Assembly: GCA_024349245.1 (NCBI GenBank)
Contig: JALDNG010000015.1
Span: 15,810,001 to 15,874,000 of the forward strand
Origin: Neodontobutis hainanensis
Taxonomy: Eukaryota; Chordata; Actinopteri; Gobiiformes; Odontobutidae
Direction of reading: 5' to 3'
Length of the DNA stretch: 64,000 nt
In this document: positions 24,919-36,534 of the stretch, piece after piece
Layout: each line of letters starts with the position of its first letter
How positions within the stretch are numbered: position 1 is the first letter of the stretch
Notes under the pieces: model-generated
The model's database searches: none
The model's input: only the letters and a program-made list of their open reading frames with translations
What the model was told of the DNA's origin: nothing
Program-made: the position numbers and the translations under genes

Positions 24919-25916
24919 CTGTTGTTGGTAAACGACAGAGGAACAGGCAAATCCTCTGCCATTGTCCCGGAACGGCCATGCACCGGCCGGTGGTGAGGGT
25001 AGCGGGCTGTACCGGTGCTGTAGCCGGTGCTTAGATAGCGGGATGCGGGAAAGACGTGCAGCGGTTTGTGGGCTGCTGCTGGCGGAGGAGATGTTGCCGC
25101 TTTCGAGGGGATGGAGATGGAGCTGGCGCCACACAACACGCAGAGCATCGCGTTTGGAGCAGGTCAGGTCAGCGTTAGTGCAGGAATACGACTTCCGTTT
25201 GGGATATTCAAAATAAAGCGAGAATATAGGCCATGTCATTCAGTTGTGATTTAGTTTTAATTGGGCCTTTTCAGATATTTGGGACATACTTTTTTGTGCA
25301 CTGATGTATTGTAGGCTATTATTAAGCTACTTTTATAGTCATTAACCTACTGTTTCAGTCTTTATCAAATCACATTAGCACATAGCCTAATAACAGAAAC
25401 AAATGTGTATACCTAGCATATTTCAGATTAGGACAACTAAGGTTGGAAATAAGAACTATAATCCAATCCATGATATGATATTCATTCAGCCTACACCTAC
25501 ACCAGGGATGGGCAATTATTTTTCCTCAACGGCCACATTACAAAATGGGACAACAAGGTAACTCACTTGTGCTTAATGGAAACAATTTATTTTTTGCTTA
25601 TATTAAACTATAGGCAAAACATCGTGTGCATTGTATATTTAACACCACAGTCACAGCTACACCTCCTCAGTTTTAGACTACTTTTTAGTTTGTTCTAAAA
25701 CCAGTGAAAACTACCTCATGCTGTGAGTAGAGATGCTAGTTTTAGGAAAGTAAAAGATATCGTTTGGAGCATGTTGTATAGTGGAATCAACTGATTATTT
25801 CAGAATATTTAAAGAAAAAGGACAAATATATGCCGTGTTTAATTATTAATATATTATTACCTGAGTTTAATTATCAGACACGATAGATCAATATTGACAC
25901 ACTCTTACATAACTAT
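24919..25916. repeat. 998-bp direct repeat, right copy
   Basis: This matches 20,639-21,636 base for base as far as I checked, starting at the base after the LTR and ending at CATAACTAT. Beyond it the sequence runs on into the twf1 upstream region. The left copy continues naturally into the tmem117 side. The pre-insertion locus was therefore most simply a single copy. Confidence 0.95.
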
Positions 25917-26359
25917 ACACGTCCTGTTGAGAGGAGGGCTTTATAGGTTTGCTGGTTTTGACTTCAGTAGCCAGGCCTATAATAAAAATATTTTATTTTG
26001 ATTAGGACATGCATTGTTTCTGGTTGGAGTGAGGTCACTGTGAAACTGACACGAACATCCTCATTATTATTGTCATATGTCAGGAGACTGCTGACATTGA
26101 GAAATGTTAAGAAATGTGTACAGTTTCAAGGAGAAGCGGAGAAATGGGGCGCATGTATAGGTCGAAATGGATTGGCATCCAGATGTTACAGGGTTTCATT
26201 CAAAAATACTCCAAATATGAGACCTGACTGGATTTGTCTTGTGACAGATGTTGATGACAACACTCTGGGGGCGGGACTTCTCGGTGTAGTCCACTTCCTG
26301 CTTCTTTGCCCTGGATTTGCTGATCAGCTGCATCCACACTCTATCCCACGGAAAGCACA
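25917..26359 (+). promoter_or_regulatory. twf1 proximal promoter and 5'UTR
   Basis: The stretch just before the twf1 start codon. A GC box GGGGCGGG lies at 26,268-26,275, about 90 bases upstream of the ATG. The open frame at 25,998-26,411 that crosses it is not coding. The exact transcription start is not determined. Confidence 0.5.
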
Positions 26360-29300
26360 ATGTCACATCAAACGGGCATTCAAGGTAATTAATTCTTCTG
26401 TTTTATTTTAATATGTTATTTTGTCTTTACTCTCGCAGGGGGTGCTATTTCTCTATGAGCTTTAAGTACCGGCTACCGTTCACCGCAACGAGAAGCTAGT
26501 GTTAAGTTAGCCACTCCGCGCTAGCTTTGAGCCTCCGTGATATGTGTGATCAGCGCTGCCCTGTTTAGGCAGTTTTAAGACTGTGCAACAGAGAGTCAGT
26601 GATTTAAACCAGTTCACGAGCCGACTAAATCACTACTGCGTAATCTCCTTCACAATGCTATATATATTTTCTTAGTTCTCAGCTTCATATATATGTCATA
26701 TAGTAGGGTTTAGCCCGCTGAATGGATGGGCGACGCCTTCATTTCAAACAAACTGCTGGCCTGGTAGGTTAGTCTGGCCGGTTTACCCATAGATAAAAGG
26801 ATCACATAGCAGTGTATTATTATGTAAATTATCTTCATTGCAGCCTGTGTTCTTCTATATACGGTTGGAGCTCTCTCGTGTTGTTTACAATAGGGTATAT
26901 AAAGGGTTTCTTATCTATCACAGATTACATTTTATGTATTTCATAAAAACACATAGAGCTGGCCACAATGCAAATATGATTTTGATTGAAATAATTGTTG
27001 CACTCCAGCACACACAGCCTTGGGTTCGTTTTTTATTAAACTCTGTTACATTAGTAATTTTAGTGACAGTATTCATTCTTTCTATATAGAGAGGGCAAGC
27101 AAAATACAACTGATTGATACAAGTGCCCTAGTATTGTTACCTAGTGAACCTAATCTGTTGTTGTTGCCTGTCACGAACAAGAATAAAGTATGAATTGTTT
27201 CCGCTGGCTTTTTGCTGTGTTTATGAAAACCGGACGATAAATGAGAGGAGAAACTGTAGAAGGCTGACTTGTTGCTCTCTCTTTTTCTTTTAGCGGGGAA
27301 TGATGTAAAGGATATATTTGCCGATGCCAAGAGTGGAGAACAATATCGACTCTTAAAGATTGTCATTGAGGATGGTATGTTGAAAATTAAAAAAAAAAAA
27401 TTCTGAGAAGACAACACTTACTAACACATTCTTGTTTTTTTCTATCACTTTTAACATGGTGTGTTTCACAGAGCAGCTGACTTTGGGCACCACCAGGAAA
27501 GCATCAAAAAAGTGGGACCAGGAGTATGACTCTTTGGTGCTTCCCCTTTTAGAGGATGGTGTTCCCTGTTACATTTTGTACAGACTGGACTCCATGAATA
27601 ACCAGGGCTATGAGTGGATCTTCCTGGCCTGGTCACCGGACCACTCCACTGTAAGAAAACCCAGCCCAGACTTTAATGAATAGCTTTCCATACAACATAG
27701 CATTTTCTTCCCTTGCTTAGGGTATCAGATGGGTGGAGTCCACCACATCAGGCCACAGTTTTATACATGCTTGTTTAAAATCTGGATACAGTTGAATGGC
27801 AGCACCTCCGTTATATTCCACCACCCCTCATGAAATCTAAAATCAGATCGTTAATGATGGTAATTTAGGTTTATTTTAGGTTATTTTAAAATGGCATAAA
27901 ATCAGTCATTTGATTTTATGGGAGATATATGTGTATTGTTTTAGGGCTTAGCTATATGTATTGTTTTCAATCATATGCAGTCTGTCACTCAACTTACTTT
28001 GACTTGCTTTGTCCGTAACCTAATGAAGCACTTGCATTGTAATATCACCAATATTGCCCCCAAATTAAACACCTTCTAAAAATTTACCTTAAACTGCTTT
28101 TGCAGCAGCTTGAAGAGGAATGTAGCCAATGGGAGATTAATTTTCTCTGTTGGATATTATTGTCCATTTACTGGGTTGAGTTGTTCACAGTTTCATATTT
28201 TTGAAGACAACTTTTGAGCTCAGCATTCCTGGCCTTTAGCTCTAAGTAAAGTAATTCATGTTGAGGCATGTCCGGATGTTGCAAGGCATGTTCTGAAGTG
28301 CAGCATCTGTTATATGGTTAAATATGTTTCTAATGCTTGTCTTTAATTTGATTTGAAATAAAGTAACATATATTCATATTTTCTTGTGTGGAAACAATAT
28401 GGTTTAATGGACAAAGTTAACATCTCTAAATCACTCAAAAACATTTTTTATTATGACTGTGAAAGTGTCTATATTTAACTACACATTTAAGAAAGGAAAC
28501 AGTGGAGCATGAAAATACCTGAGACCCTTTTTCTTTCTTTTTTTAACATTTGTGTTTTTTATCTGATTCACAGGTGCGACATAAAATGTTATATGCTGCT
28601 ACTAGAGCTACACTGAAGAAGGAGTTTGGAGGCGGGCACATCAAGGATGAGATTTTTGGTACAACAAAGGTTGGTCTCTTTTGGTCACAGCCTAATAGTT
28701 ATAATCTATTCCTTTTGAATATTCTTTTGCTGTTAAAATAAAGTTGTGGTTGTGTATCATGATAAAGTGTCCTTTTGTTGCTGCAGGATGACTTGAACCT
28801 CAGTGGATACAGGAAATATCTGACCTCGCAGGCTGCACCCCAGCCACTGACTGCTGCAGAGCAGGAGCTGAGACAGATCAAATTAAGTGAGGTACAAACA
28901 GGCAAACATGCAACTACAACTCAAATGTTTAAGAAAATCCTTTTGTGAGACCTTGAAAAAAACTGTATGATTCTCTAAGGAAAGCTTAAATCAAGTCTGT
29001 GGGTGTGTATTAGGCATGCTCTTTGTTTGCATTCATAAAAGGGATAACACTAGATCATCCCTTTGCTTAAGGCCACCCCTCTCAGTCCTATCCCCTTTGT
29101 AATCTTCTAAAAAACACCAACTGAAACAGTGTACAGTATCAATGATAGCCAGTGAGGCACCCTGCCACACAGCACAAGGTCAGCAGCAGTGTAAGTGTGC
29201 AAATGCTTGCCTGGCAGTATCAACAAAGTGCAAAGATGCTGAGGCATTAGAACATCAGGATGAATCTTTGCTAACACAGCCATGGCCACATAAAAAAACA

Positions 29301-32300
29301 CATTTACATTCATTCATTCATTTATTTTCTTCCACTTAGTTCCATTAGGGGTCGTGAGTGACTGGAGCCTATCCCAGCAGCGCTGGGTCTGAGGCGGGGT
29401 ACACTCTGGACAGTGGCCAGTTGACAGGGCTGACATTTAGACATAGACAGTGACAGACACCGTAAATCCCAGGCAATCAAAAGATAAGGTGCTTTTAAGT
29501 TTGCTGTGTTCAGACTGCATGTTTCAAGAGCGTGTAGAGTAAAGAGTCTGATGGTCTATAGCTCAGAGGACTTGGCAGGGATTCTGCAGAGAGCGCAGGT
29601 AATGTGTATCATTGTGCTGGTTGCAGTGATTAGATAAAGGAAGGGCTGCCAAATGATATGCTTTTGAGTGGGCTGCTAATGACGTCAGCAGTGTTCATTC
29701 AGCAGTTATAAAGGCTTCACTGACCCAGACAAAAATTTGCATATAATGTTTAATCTGTGAATTGAATTAGCATTTAAATTTTCAAACAGTTTGAAGTGAC
29801 ATCTTTTGAAAAGTAAAGCTGTAATTATTAAGAGTGAACCTGTTCTTGTGGCTGCTCTTCCAGGCAAACGCATAAACAAGAAGCTGCCTAAATGACCAAA
29901 TAAGGAAATGCTTTGAGTTGCTTTGTCTTACTCCAAAGTCTAGTCAATTATAAGCTGTCTAGTAAAGAGGAAGTGAGGTTTGTGCTTGTCCCTTTTGACC
30001 AGTTGTTGAAAAGAAATAATATGCCATTAATCTGTACTGCATGGACAAAAAAAACTTTGAAATATGCATTATTGCAGTGGGTTGGAGACTGATTTCCTTT
30101 TACAAAAGAGAGGGGTGTAAAAACCTGGCATGCTGTTTCGTATGGAAGGTATCTGATGTTCAGTCATTATTACGCAGCATTTCATTTTATGGTAACACAG
30201 CTCTAAAAATAGATGAATTTAATTAGTTTAAACCCCCAGCACTTCCACTGTTGTGTGTTATTTCCTGGAAGCAACTTGTCTCTTCCAATACAAACATCTC
30301 ACATAGCTAACTTATGCCTAAATCAAGATTATGTAAACTATTTGAAAGTTATTAAGTGCATATTTAATTTATTGCAATGAGGTAATATCACCATAGAGTC
30401 ATTGACAGGTGTTGTTCAATAACTCATTTGATGTATAACATGCCTATACTTGTCTGTCTGTTTTTTAGTCTCATAATCTATTTATTTTTAAATGTTTACC
30501 CTAAAAAATGACAGACCAGGGTCAAGTGATTTGTTGTTATGTTGCCTTCAGGTGCAGACAGACATCAGTGTGGATACCAAGCAGCAGACCCTGCAGGGAG
30601 TGGCCTTCCCTCTTCACCGAGATGGAGTGGCAGCGCTTGAACGTTTTAGGGATAAGAAAATCAATTATGTACAACTGGTGAGTTCAGTCGTAAAGTAGTC
30701 CTTAGACCTTTGATTGATCAATATATTAATCAGACTGGTCTTTTATTATGCATTGTTTAAGAGGGTAAATATCATTTTGGTGATGCTTGTTTTCTGACCA
30801 ACAACAATGGGTGAGTCAATAGGGCAAAAAAGTGTTTGTGTTGATTGTTTTCTGAAAACAAAGGGTCACAAGATCCAATCGGTCCAATGTACAAAGGAAT
30901 AATAGGGGCTTAGATGTAGGCTTGTCTCTCTTTACATTGTGTTTGGAAAAATAACACATTTTAAGCAATAGCTTTATTTTATTTTAGTCACAATATGCAT
31001 ATGCAAGTAAAGTTTTTTTCACTGACATTTTGTTTTCACTCTTCTTGCATTTTTCTAAATGATCCTAATTAAACGGGACTCCTCCACATTCCACTATCTT
31101 GGTTATAAAATTTCATTTGTGTATCATTTCAGAAAATAGACTTTGAACAGGAGCTCATTCTGTTGTGCAACACTGAGCCAACTGAGGTGAAGGATCTGCC
31201 AATGAGAATCCCTAAGGACTCCGCACGATACCACTTCTTCCTCTACAAACATTCCCATGAGGGCGACTACCTACAGTCCACAGGTGAATACATTCAGTTT
31301 TGCTAATATCTAATATATTTGTATTTCTGTATTGAAATTAACATATCTATTAATTATGTCTAAAATTGTGTCTTTATGTTGTTGCAGTTTTTATTTATTC
31401 TATGCCTGGATACAAGTGTAGCATCAAAGAGAGGATGCTCTATTCCAGCTGCAAAAATCCCTTGGTTGATATGGTGGAAAACACCCTGAAGATGGAAATT
31501 GAGAAAAAGGTATGAAAGTCTCTGCTATTAGGAATATGATGGCTACAGATTTGTAATATCACATGATTTATTTTGTGTTTAATATATACAGTACATCAAA
31601 TAAATATTTCTCTAAATTATCTTTCATGATACAAGTTAGGTCTGGGTAATGTGAATAAAAAATGATATTGCAGTAATAGTCATTATCTGTGGGCTACCAA
31701 GTCTACAGCTGGTTACAACAAGGGATGATATTTGTTTCTTTTTAGAGGCTTGCGTTTACAAGACAAAATAAATGATTTTTTTCTCTAGTTGCTGTATAAC
31801 TGCATGGTCATATAGTTTCTGTACATTTATTACAGTATGCCACAAATCAGGAAGTACACTGCAACAAAATAGAGCTAGTGTTGAAAAAAGGGTTATAGAT
31901 CAGTGTGAGGGACAGAGGTGGGGCAGTGAGTGAGTAAGACACAGGGAGAGACGCAGACAAATTTAGCAGCGTTATAATTGACACACACTATATATTTATA
32001 GTGATAAAGTGGTATCTCTGGAACTGCCCTTAAATGATTTCAGTCCTATCTTTAAGACAAGAAGTACTTTCAGTTGGTAACTGTGTATCAGACCAAATTC
32101 CCCTGTTATGGGTTCTATCTTCTATTATTCAATCTTTACATGCTCCCTTTCGGCAAGTTAATACACAGCTGTGATGTATCCTACCATAATTATGCAGATG
32201 ACACTCGGATTTACATTTCACTCACAGCAGGTGAAAATCAATTCACTGCATCAAAAAGATTGATGGGTGGATGCTAAATAATTTTCTCCAACTGAACAGA

Positions 32301-32790
32301 GACAAGATTGAACTAATCATCTTTGGGCCACAGAAAAGCAGATTACTTAGAACGCTGCTGCTCGGGTTCTAACCAAAACCAGGAAGTACAACCACATCAC
32401 GCCAGTTTTAAAATCTCTGCACTGGTTTCCTGTTGCTCAGAGAATAGACTTTAAAACAGCACTGCTGGTTCACAAGTCTCTCAATGGTTTAACACATGAA
32501 GCAGAGTTTAAGTTTAATGCAGCAAAAATCTGGAACCTTCCTCTTTAGCGCCGTCTACATTCAGTTAAGACAACTGAAAGTGTGTATATATGCACTCTTC
32601 ATCTTTAAAATTTTACTTGCAGCTGGAGATTGAGAACGGAGATGAACTGACGAGTGACTTTCTGTACGAAGAGGTGCATCCTAAGCAGCACGCACACAAG
32701 CAGGCCTTCGCCAAGCCTAAAGGTCCAGCAGGGAAGAGAGGTGGACGCCGGATCACTCGACCCCCTGGGGAAGGTGAGGACGAAGACTAA
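26360..32790 (+). CDS. Twinfilin-1, actin monomer-binding ADF-H protein
   Basis: Nine coding exons: 26,360-26,384; 27,294-27,374; 27,472-27,650; 28,574-28,669; 28,787-28,891; 30,552-30,677; 31,133-31,283; 31,388-31,509; 32,623-32,790. All borders are GT-AG, phases agree, and the product is 350 aa, as in mammals. It starts MSHQTGIQ, the twinfilin N-terminus. The first ADF-homology domain (about 4-139) has EFGGGHIKDEIFGT. The second (about 175-313) has PKDSARYHFFLYKHSHEGD and FIYSMPGYKCSIKERMLYSS. The tail has the capping-protein/PIP2-binding segment FAKPKGPAGKRGGRR. Twinfilin binds ADP-actin monomers, caps filaments and works with capping protein at dynamic cortical actin. TWF1 rather than TWF2 is chosen from position next to irak4 and tmem117; the acidic end (GEGEDED) alone would not decide. 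The long intron 8 contains an L2 LINE. Confidence 0.96.
29305..29463. repeat. dispersed fish interspersed repeat in twf1 intron 5
   Basis: A CATTCATTCATTTATTTTCT run precedes GGGGTCGTGAGTGACTGGAG, CCTATCCCAGCAGCGCTGGG and GAGGCGGGGTACACTCTGGA. This combination is a common high-copy repeat in fish genomes. I do not assign a family name. Confidence 0.65.
32030..32618 (+). mobile_element. L2-clade LINE fragment in twf1 intron 8
   Basis: Broken reading frames carry L2 reverse transcriptase hallmarks: LYMLPFGKLI, the YADD active site (HNYADDTRIYISL), WMLNNFLQLNRDKIELIIFG and a frame-shifted LKSLHWLPVAQRIDFKTALL. The last 50 bases (AGACAACTGAAAGTG onward) match the post-ORF tail of the copy at 18,984-19,035. 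That similarity continues to within about four bases of the splice acceptor of the last twf1 exon. The copy lacks the terminal tail found in the other fragment. Confidence 0.82.
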
Positions 32791-33762
32791 ACAGACCTCA
32801 GCAGCCAAGCACCACCTCCACCTCGAGCACGTTCCACAGCGGAACATTCCTGTGATGGGGGAAATCATATTTGACACGCTTGTTTAAAAAGAACGAGATG
32901 ACAACCTCGAATTCCCACAGCATTCATACCAAGACCCAACTATGCACGCCAAGGACAACTGAGCAATGACACACTGCAGAATTTCCATTTGTAGCTTGTC
33001 AAATGGAAATGTATTCATTTATGTTACTGCATTCAAAACTTGTAATTTTGATCCCAAAAAACTAGAGGTTTGTATCTTGTTGCCAGCTGCAAGACCTAAA
33101 AATGTGTGACTAAAGTGAACCTGCGCCAATATGACTCCCCCACTTTGAGTTCACATGCTCGAATTCCTAACTTGCATTCCTTGCTTCTGTCAATATTTCA
33201 GTGTCTAATGTGTCAAACATTTGTCTACTGTGTTGCACGAATGAGGTGCTCCAAAGCAGAAAAGTGATACCAACCCCACTTCTGTCTATTGATTAATTTT
33301 AACAGTGCTTTTTATATTGGAAATTGACTTCTTTTTGATATAACTGTGGTTTACATAAAGAATCATCTGCTGAGAAACTTATTTTTCTATGCAAGTGCTG
33401 TAAATGTACATATTGTAGCTGTGTGATGCTCTTTGACTAAGAAACCATTGGGTCTGATGATTGTCAGTGTTGGTGAGGATCCAAGTGGAAACAGGGGCTT
33501 CCAAATAATATAACATCAGTGTATCTCAAAATTCATCAACAGGAAGCTTCTCTGGTCCCATGCAATATTGGAGGCCAAGTAACCAGAAAGGGATCATTTA
33601 AATACCTTGATCAAATGTTGCCACATTCACCTGTCTACTGATTAATATTAGGAAAAGTACTAAGCTCACCTCATGTAAAGGGAAAAACCCTTTATAATCA
33701 AAATGTCATAACTGATAATTTGTTTGGTCTTATTTGTTTTCTTACAAATCATTCTTTTAAAG

Positions 33763-33768
33763 AATAAA
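33763..33768 (+). terminator. twf1 poly(A) signal
   Basis: AATAAA about 970 bases after the twf1 stop, giving a roughly 1-kb 3'UTR, typical for twinfilin. I see no other convincing signal between the stop and this point. Confidence 0.6.
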
Positions 33769-33784
33769 ATATTTAAATCACCTG

Positions 33785-34212
33785 GAGTTTGGTGTTTGTT
33801 TATATAATTTAACAATTTAACTTAACACAAGGACAAAAATCAATGTTTCCTTGTGTGGGGAAAAAGATGACTTTAAAAGTGTTAACATTTTACCTTAAAG
33901 AACAGAGCCTTAATAAAAAAAAACATCTTTGTATGTTCCTTGAGAAGAGTAATTCTTTCAAAGAACATTGTATAGATTTTTCCAGATACCTTGTTACACA
34001 TCTCTTGAGTAACGGAGTATCTTATCATTTTGTGACAACACATTTTCATCACAACTGTCTACATGTCTAAAATATTAAATACATACTGAGATATAACAGT
34101 CCAATGTGAGTTTGCAGCAGTGTCATTTAGTGACACGTAGTTTAGCAAATACTGTAAAGACCGTAATTATATTTTAGTAACAAGTCACTTATCCCATACT
34201 ACAATTCAAACA
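33785..34212. other. convergent intergenic spacer
   Basis: About 430 bases between the probable 3' ends of twf1 (plus) and the uncharacterised minus-strand gene. AT-rich, with no feature recognised. Confidence 0.5.
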
Positions 34213-34218
34213 TTTATT
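34213..34218 (-). terminator. poly(A) signal of the uncharacterised gene
   Basis: On the minus strand this reads AATAAA about 38 bases past the stop codon. The 3'UTR would be very short, but the position is right for a functional signal. Confidence 0.55.
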
Positions 34219-34255
34219 TGAACACATACACATAAGTATATGAGCTTGAGGTGGT

Positions 34256-35441
34256 TTAGGTCAAGTCAAAAATCTCTGTTATATGCACTTGTCCGTCTTC
34301 TCCAACTGTCTCCTTGAACTGGGGCCGATTCAGTGCAACCCAAAGTCTCTGCTTTAACTCCAAGACCTCAGCCATGTACCCCTGCAAACAAGATACAGTT
34401 ATGGACTGCAAAGGAAATTCGGAACAGCAGAGACACAGCATGAAGAAAATGTACGTTGAAGATAGATTATATAAAAGCAGAATCTGTAAGGTGTATAATC
34501 ATCTAAAAAAAGCAGTCTTTACATTTGCCTTCAGATCCATTACCGTGTGAACAAATGTTAAATAATTTGTTTTGAGGTGTATATGGAAGAAGAAATCAGA
34601 ACTATTTTGTTGCCGTTTTGTGTAAATGTTATGTTATCATTAAATTATTAGTGGAAAAAACTTTTACTTAAAACCAAAGGTATAGACGTAAATAAATATA
34701 TATAAACGTAAAACCAAGGGAATAGATGTGTGCCTTACGGCGGGATCCTTTGTGGACAGAGACGAGAGGGCGGCAGGTGTAAGGACAGAGTTGTAGATTT
34801 CTCTGTAACGCTGGACACTCAGGCCGTGAATCAACACCGTCTCTTTGTTTGAATCTGTGTCCTCCTCTTCTTCCTGTTCATTAACACCCTGCTTCCTCTT
34901 GCAATAACCAGCTTGTCTGTTCCTCCGCTTCACCTGTACAGGCTGATTCTCTATTGTTTCATCCCACATTGAAACATTTTTCTGTTTGAAGGGAAACACA
35001 AGGAGCATGATTATCATAACAAATACAGACAGATAGAGAGGACATAGAGGGCCAGGCATAATGCTGCTTAAAGGTGCTTCCACACAATTCAACAATCTAA
35101 ATCATTTTACCTCTCTAAACTGTTCATCTTTGGAGTCAGACTGGTCAGTGGGTAAGTCTGAAGAAGGTTCGACCCTTTGTTGATTGCCCGAGTGAACAAT
35201 CTGTGTAAAACCACATACACATAAACTAACTCTCATTCCTAATAGTAATTTTTGACTCAATTTAACACAAACCTCATTTTTTTAAACCAACCTACTAACA
35301 AGCTATTTGAAAATTATAAGCACTTGTCCCGACCTGTGCAGTAGATGCCTGTACCTCATCTTGAGTAGACTGTGGTTTAATCAAAGGATGGTCTTCAGCA
35401 GGTAATGTCTTCTGATGTTCATTCCAAAGGCTCGACTGCAT
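34256..35441 (-). CDS. Uncharacterised 188-aa protein, four coding exons
   Basis: Minus-strand exons 35,441-35,334; 35,200-35,111; 34,981-34,739; 34,381-34,256. All introns are phase 0 with GT-AG borders, and the concatenated frame is open from ATG to TAA. An in-frame TAG sits directly before the ATG at the acceptor-like TGTTAG, so the start is firm. The N-terminal half is polar and low-complexity with many Q, S, E and D. A basic stretch (VKRRNRQAGYCKRKQ) that could be a nuclear localisation signal is followed by an acidic run (EQEEEEDTD). The C-terminal third looks folded: GLSVQRYREIYNSVL and AEVLELKQRLWVALNRP are amphipathic and helical. I do not recognise the family. A candidate non-coding exon lies upstream at about 35,920-35,965. 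It sits behind irak4 on the same strand and converges on twf1. Confidence 0.72.
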
Positions 35442-35919
35442 CTAACAGGACAGTGAAGTTTAATGGGCTGTTTGAGCCGCCATATTATTTCAATTCTAAA
35501 CTCAGAAAAAAAAAAAATAGCTATATGCTATTGTATGTGGGTTTAGTGTTTATAACAGACATTTCCATTGATTTCATGAGTTTCTCATTCCTTTTCTTTA
35601 TTTAATTTAAATAACCCCAGAACATAACACTCCTCAGTATAAACACCTCAATGTAGCCCGTCCAGAAGACGTTTTAGCCAGTGTAGCTAATTTAATGTTT
35701 TAAATGTTAGCATATTAATCTCTTTTATTAATATATATATATATTTGAAACAGAAATACAGCAAATCTTTGTGGTGTTGCTCCTGTCTGCTTTTCCAAAC
35801 TGGGAGTGTGCTGCAAATTAGTTATGTCAAGGAATAAGGTAGCTACAGTTCCAAAACATTATACTGTCCCTTTAATCAATTAACCAAATATTAAGTATTA
35901 ACCAAAACACAGTGCTTAC

Positions 35920-35965
35920 CTTGTGATTAGTGGTTATTCACCTCTTGCTGCTTCTCAGAAGGTTT
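35920..35965 (-). other. candidate 5'UTR exon of the 188-aa gene
   Basis: The minus strand reads into CACAAG followed by the strong donor GTAAGC. All three frames hit stops, so it would be non-coding. Its upstream limit is not determined. The link to the coding exon at 35,441 is inference. Confidence 0.35.
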
Positions 35966-36534
35966 TGATTTTGTTTATTTAAAAAAATATATATACAAAC
36001 AGAAACATTCTACAGTGAGTGTCATGGAGACAAAGCTAGGTCCAACACTAAATTTGTTTTCTAGTTAGCATTTGTTCATTATTTTTTTGAATAACTTTGT
36101 AGATCCTAGTCAATGACAAAACATGGAGGGGATAAAAAATGCAAACTAGTTCTCCTGGAAAATATTGAGTGTTAACATTCAACAAACATCATCTAAGACA
36201 ATAAAAATAGAAACAGACAAAAAAAATATATATATGTTTTAATTATAATCTAAAATATTAAATATATACAAAAACTAAGTCTGTAGAAGCTGCATATTTA
36301 CAATGTAGCTGTATGAAGCCTGCTAATTATCTCTGGGATGGTCTGATTCCAAAGGCGATGTTGTAATACTGAGGGCTGTAGGCAAGACAAAGTTAGGGGC
36401 TGCAACACGGACTGGATTGAGGCACACAAGTCATTTAGTCATGAGTCCATAGAAATCAGTTTTGGAGGTTGGGCTCCCTACAAAAATGCCTGGTTTTCCA
36501 TCCACATTGCAACATCTCTGTCCCATTTACTCAC

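Noticed and set aside
20639..25916. The 998-bp repeats as the LTRs of the copia element
   Set aside because: They lack TG...CA ends, no polypurine tract abuts the right copy, and a proper 218-bp LTR with inverted ends and a polypurine tract lies at 24,701-24,918.
25998..26411. 137-aa open frame upstream of twf1
   Set aside because: It is in a different frame from the twf1 start codon it overlaps, and has no recognisable protein features.
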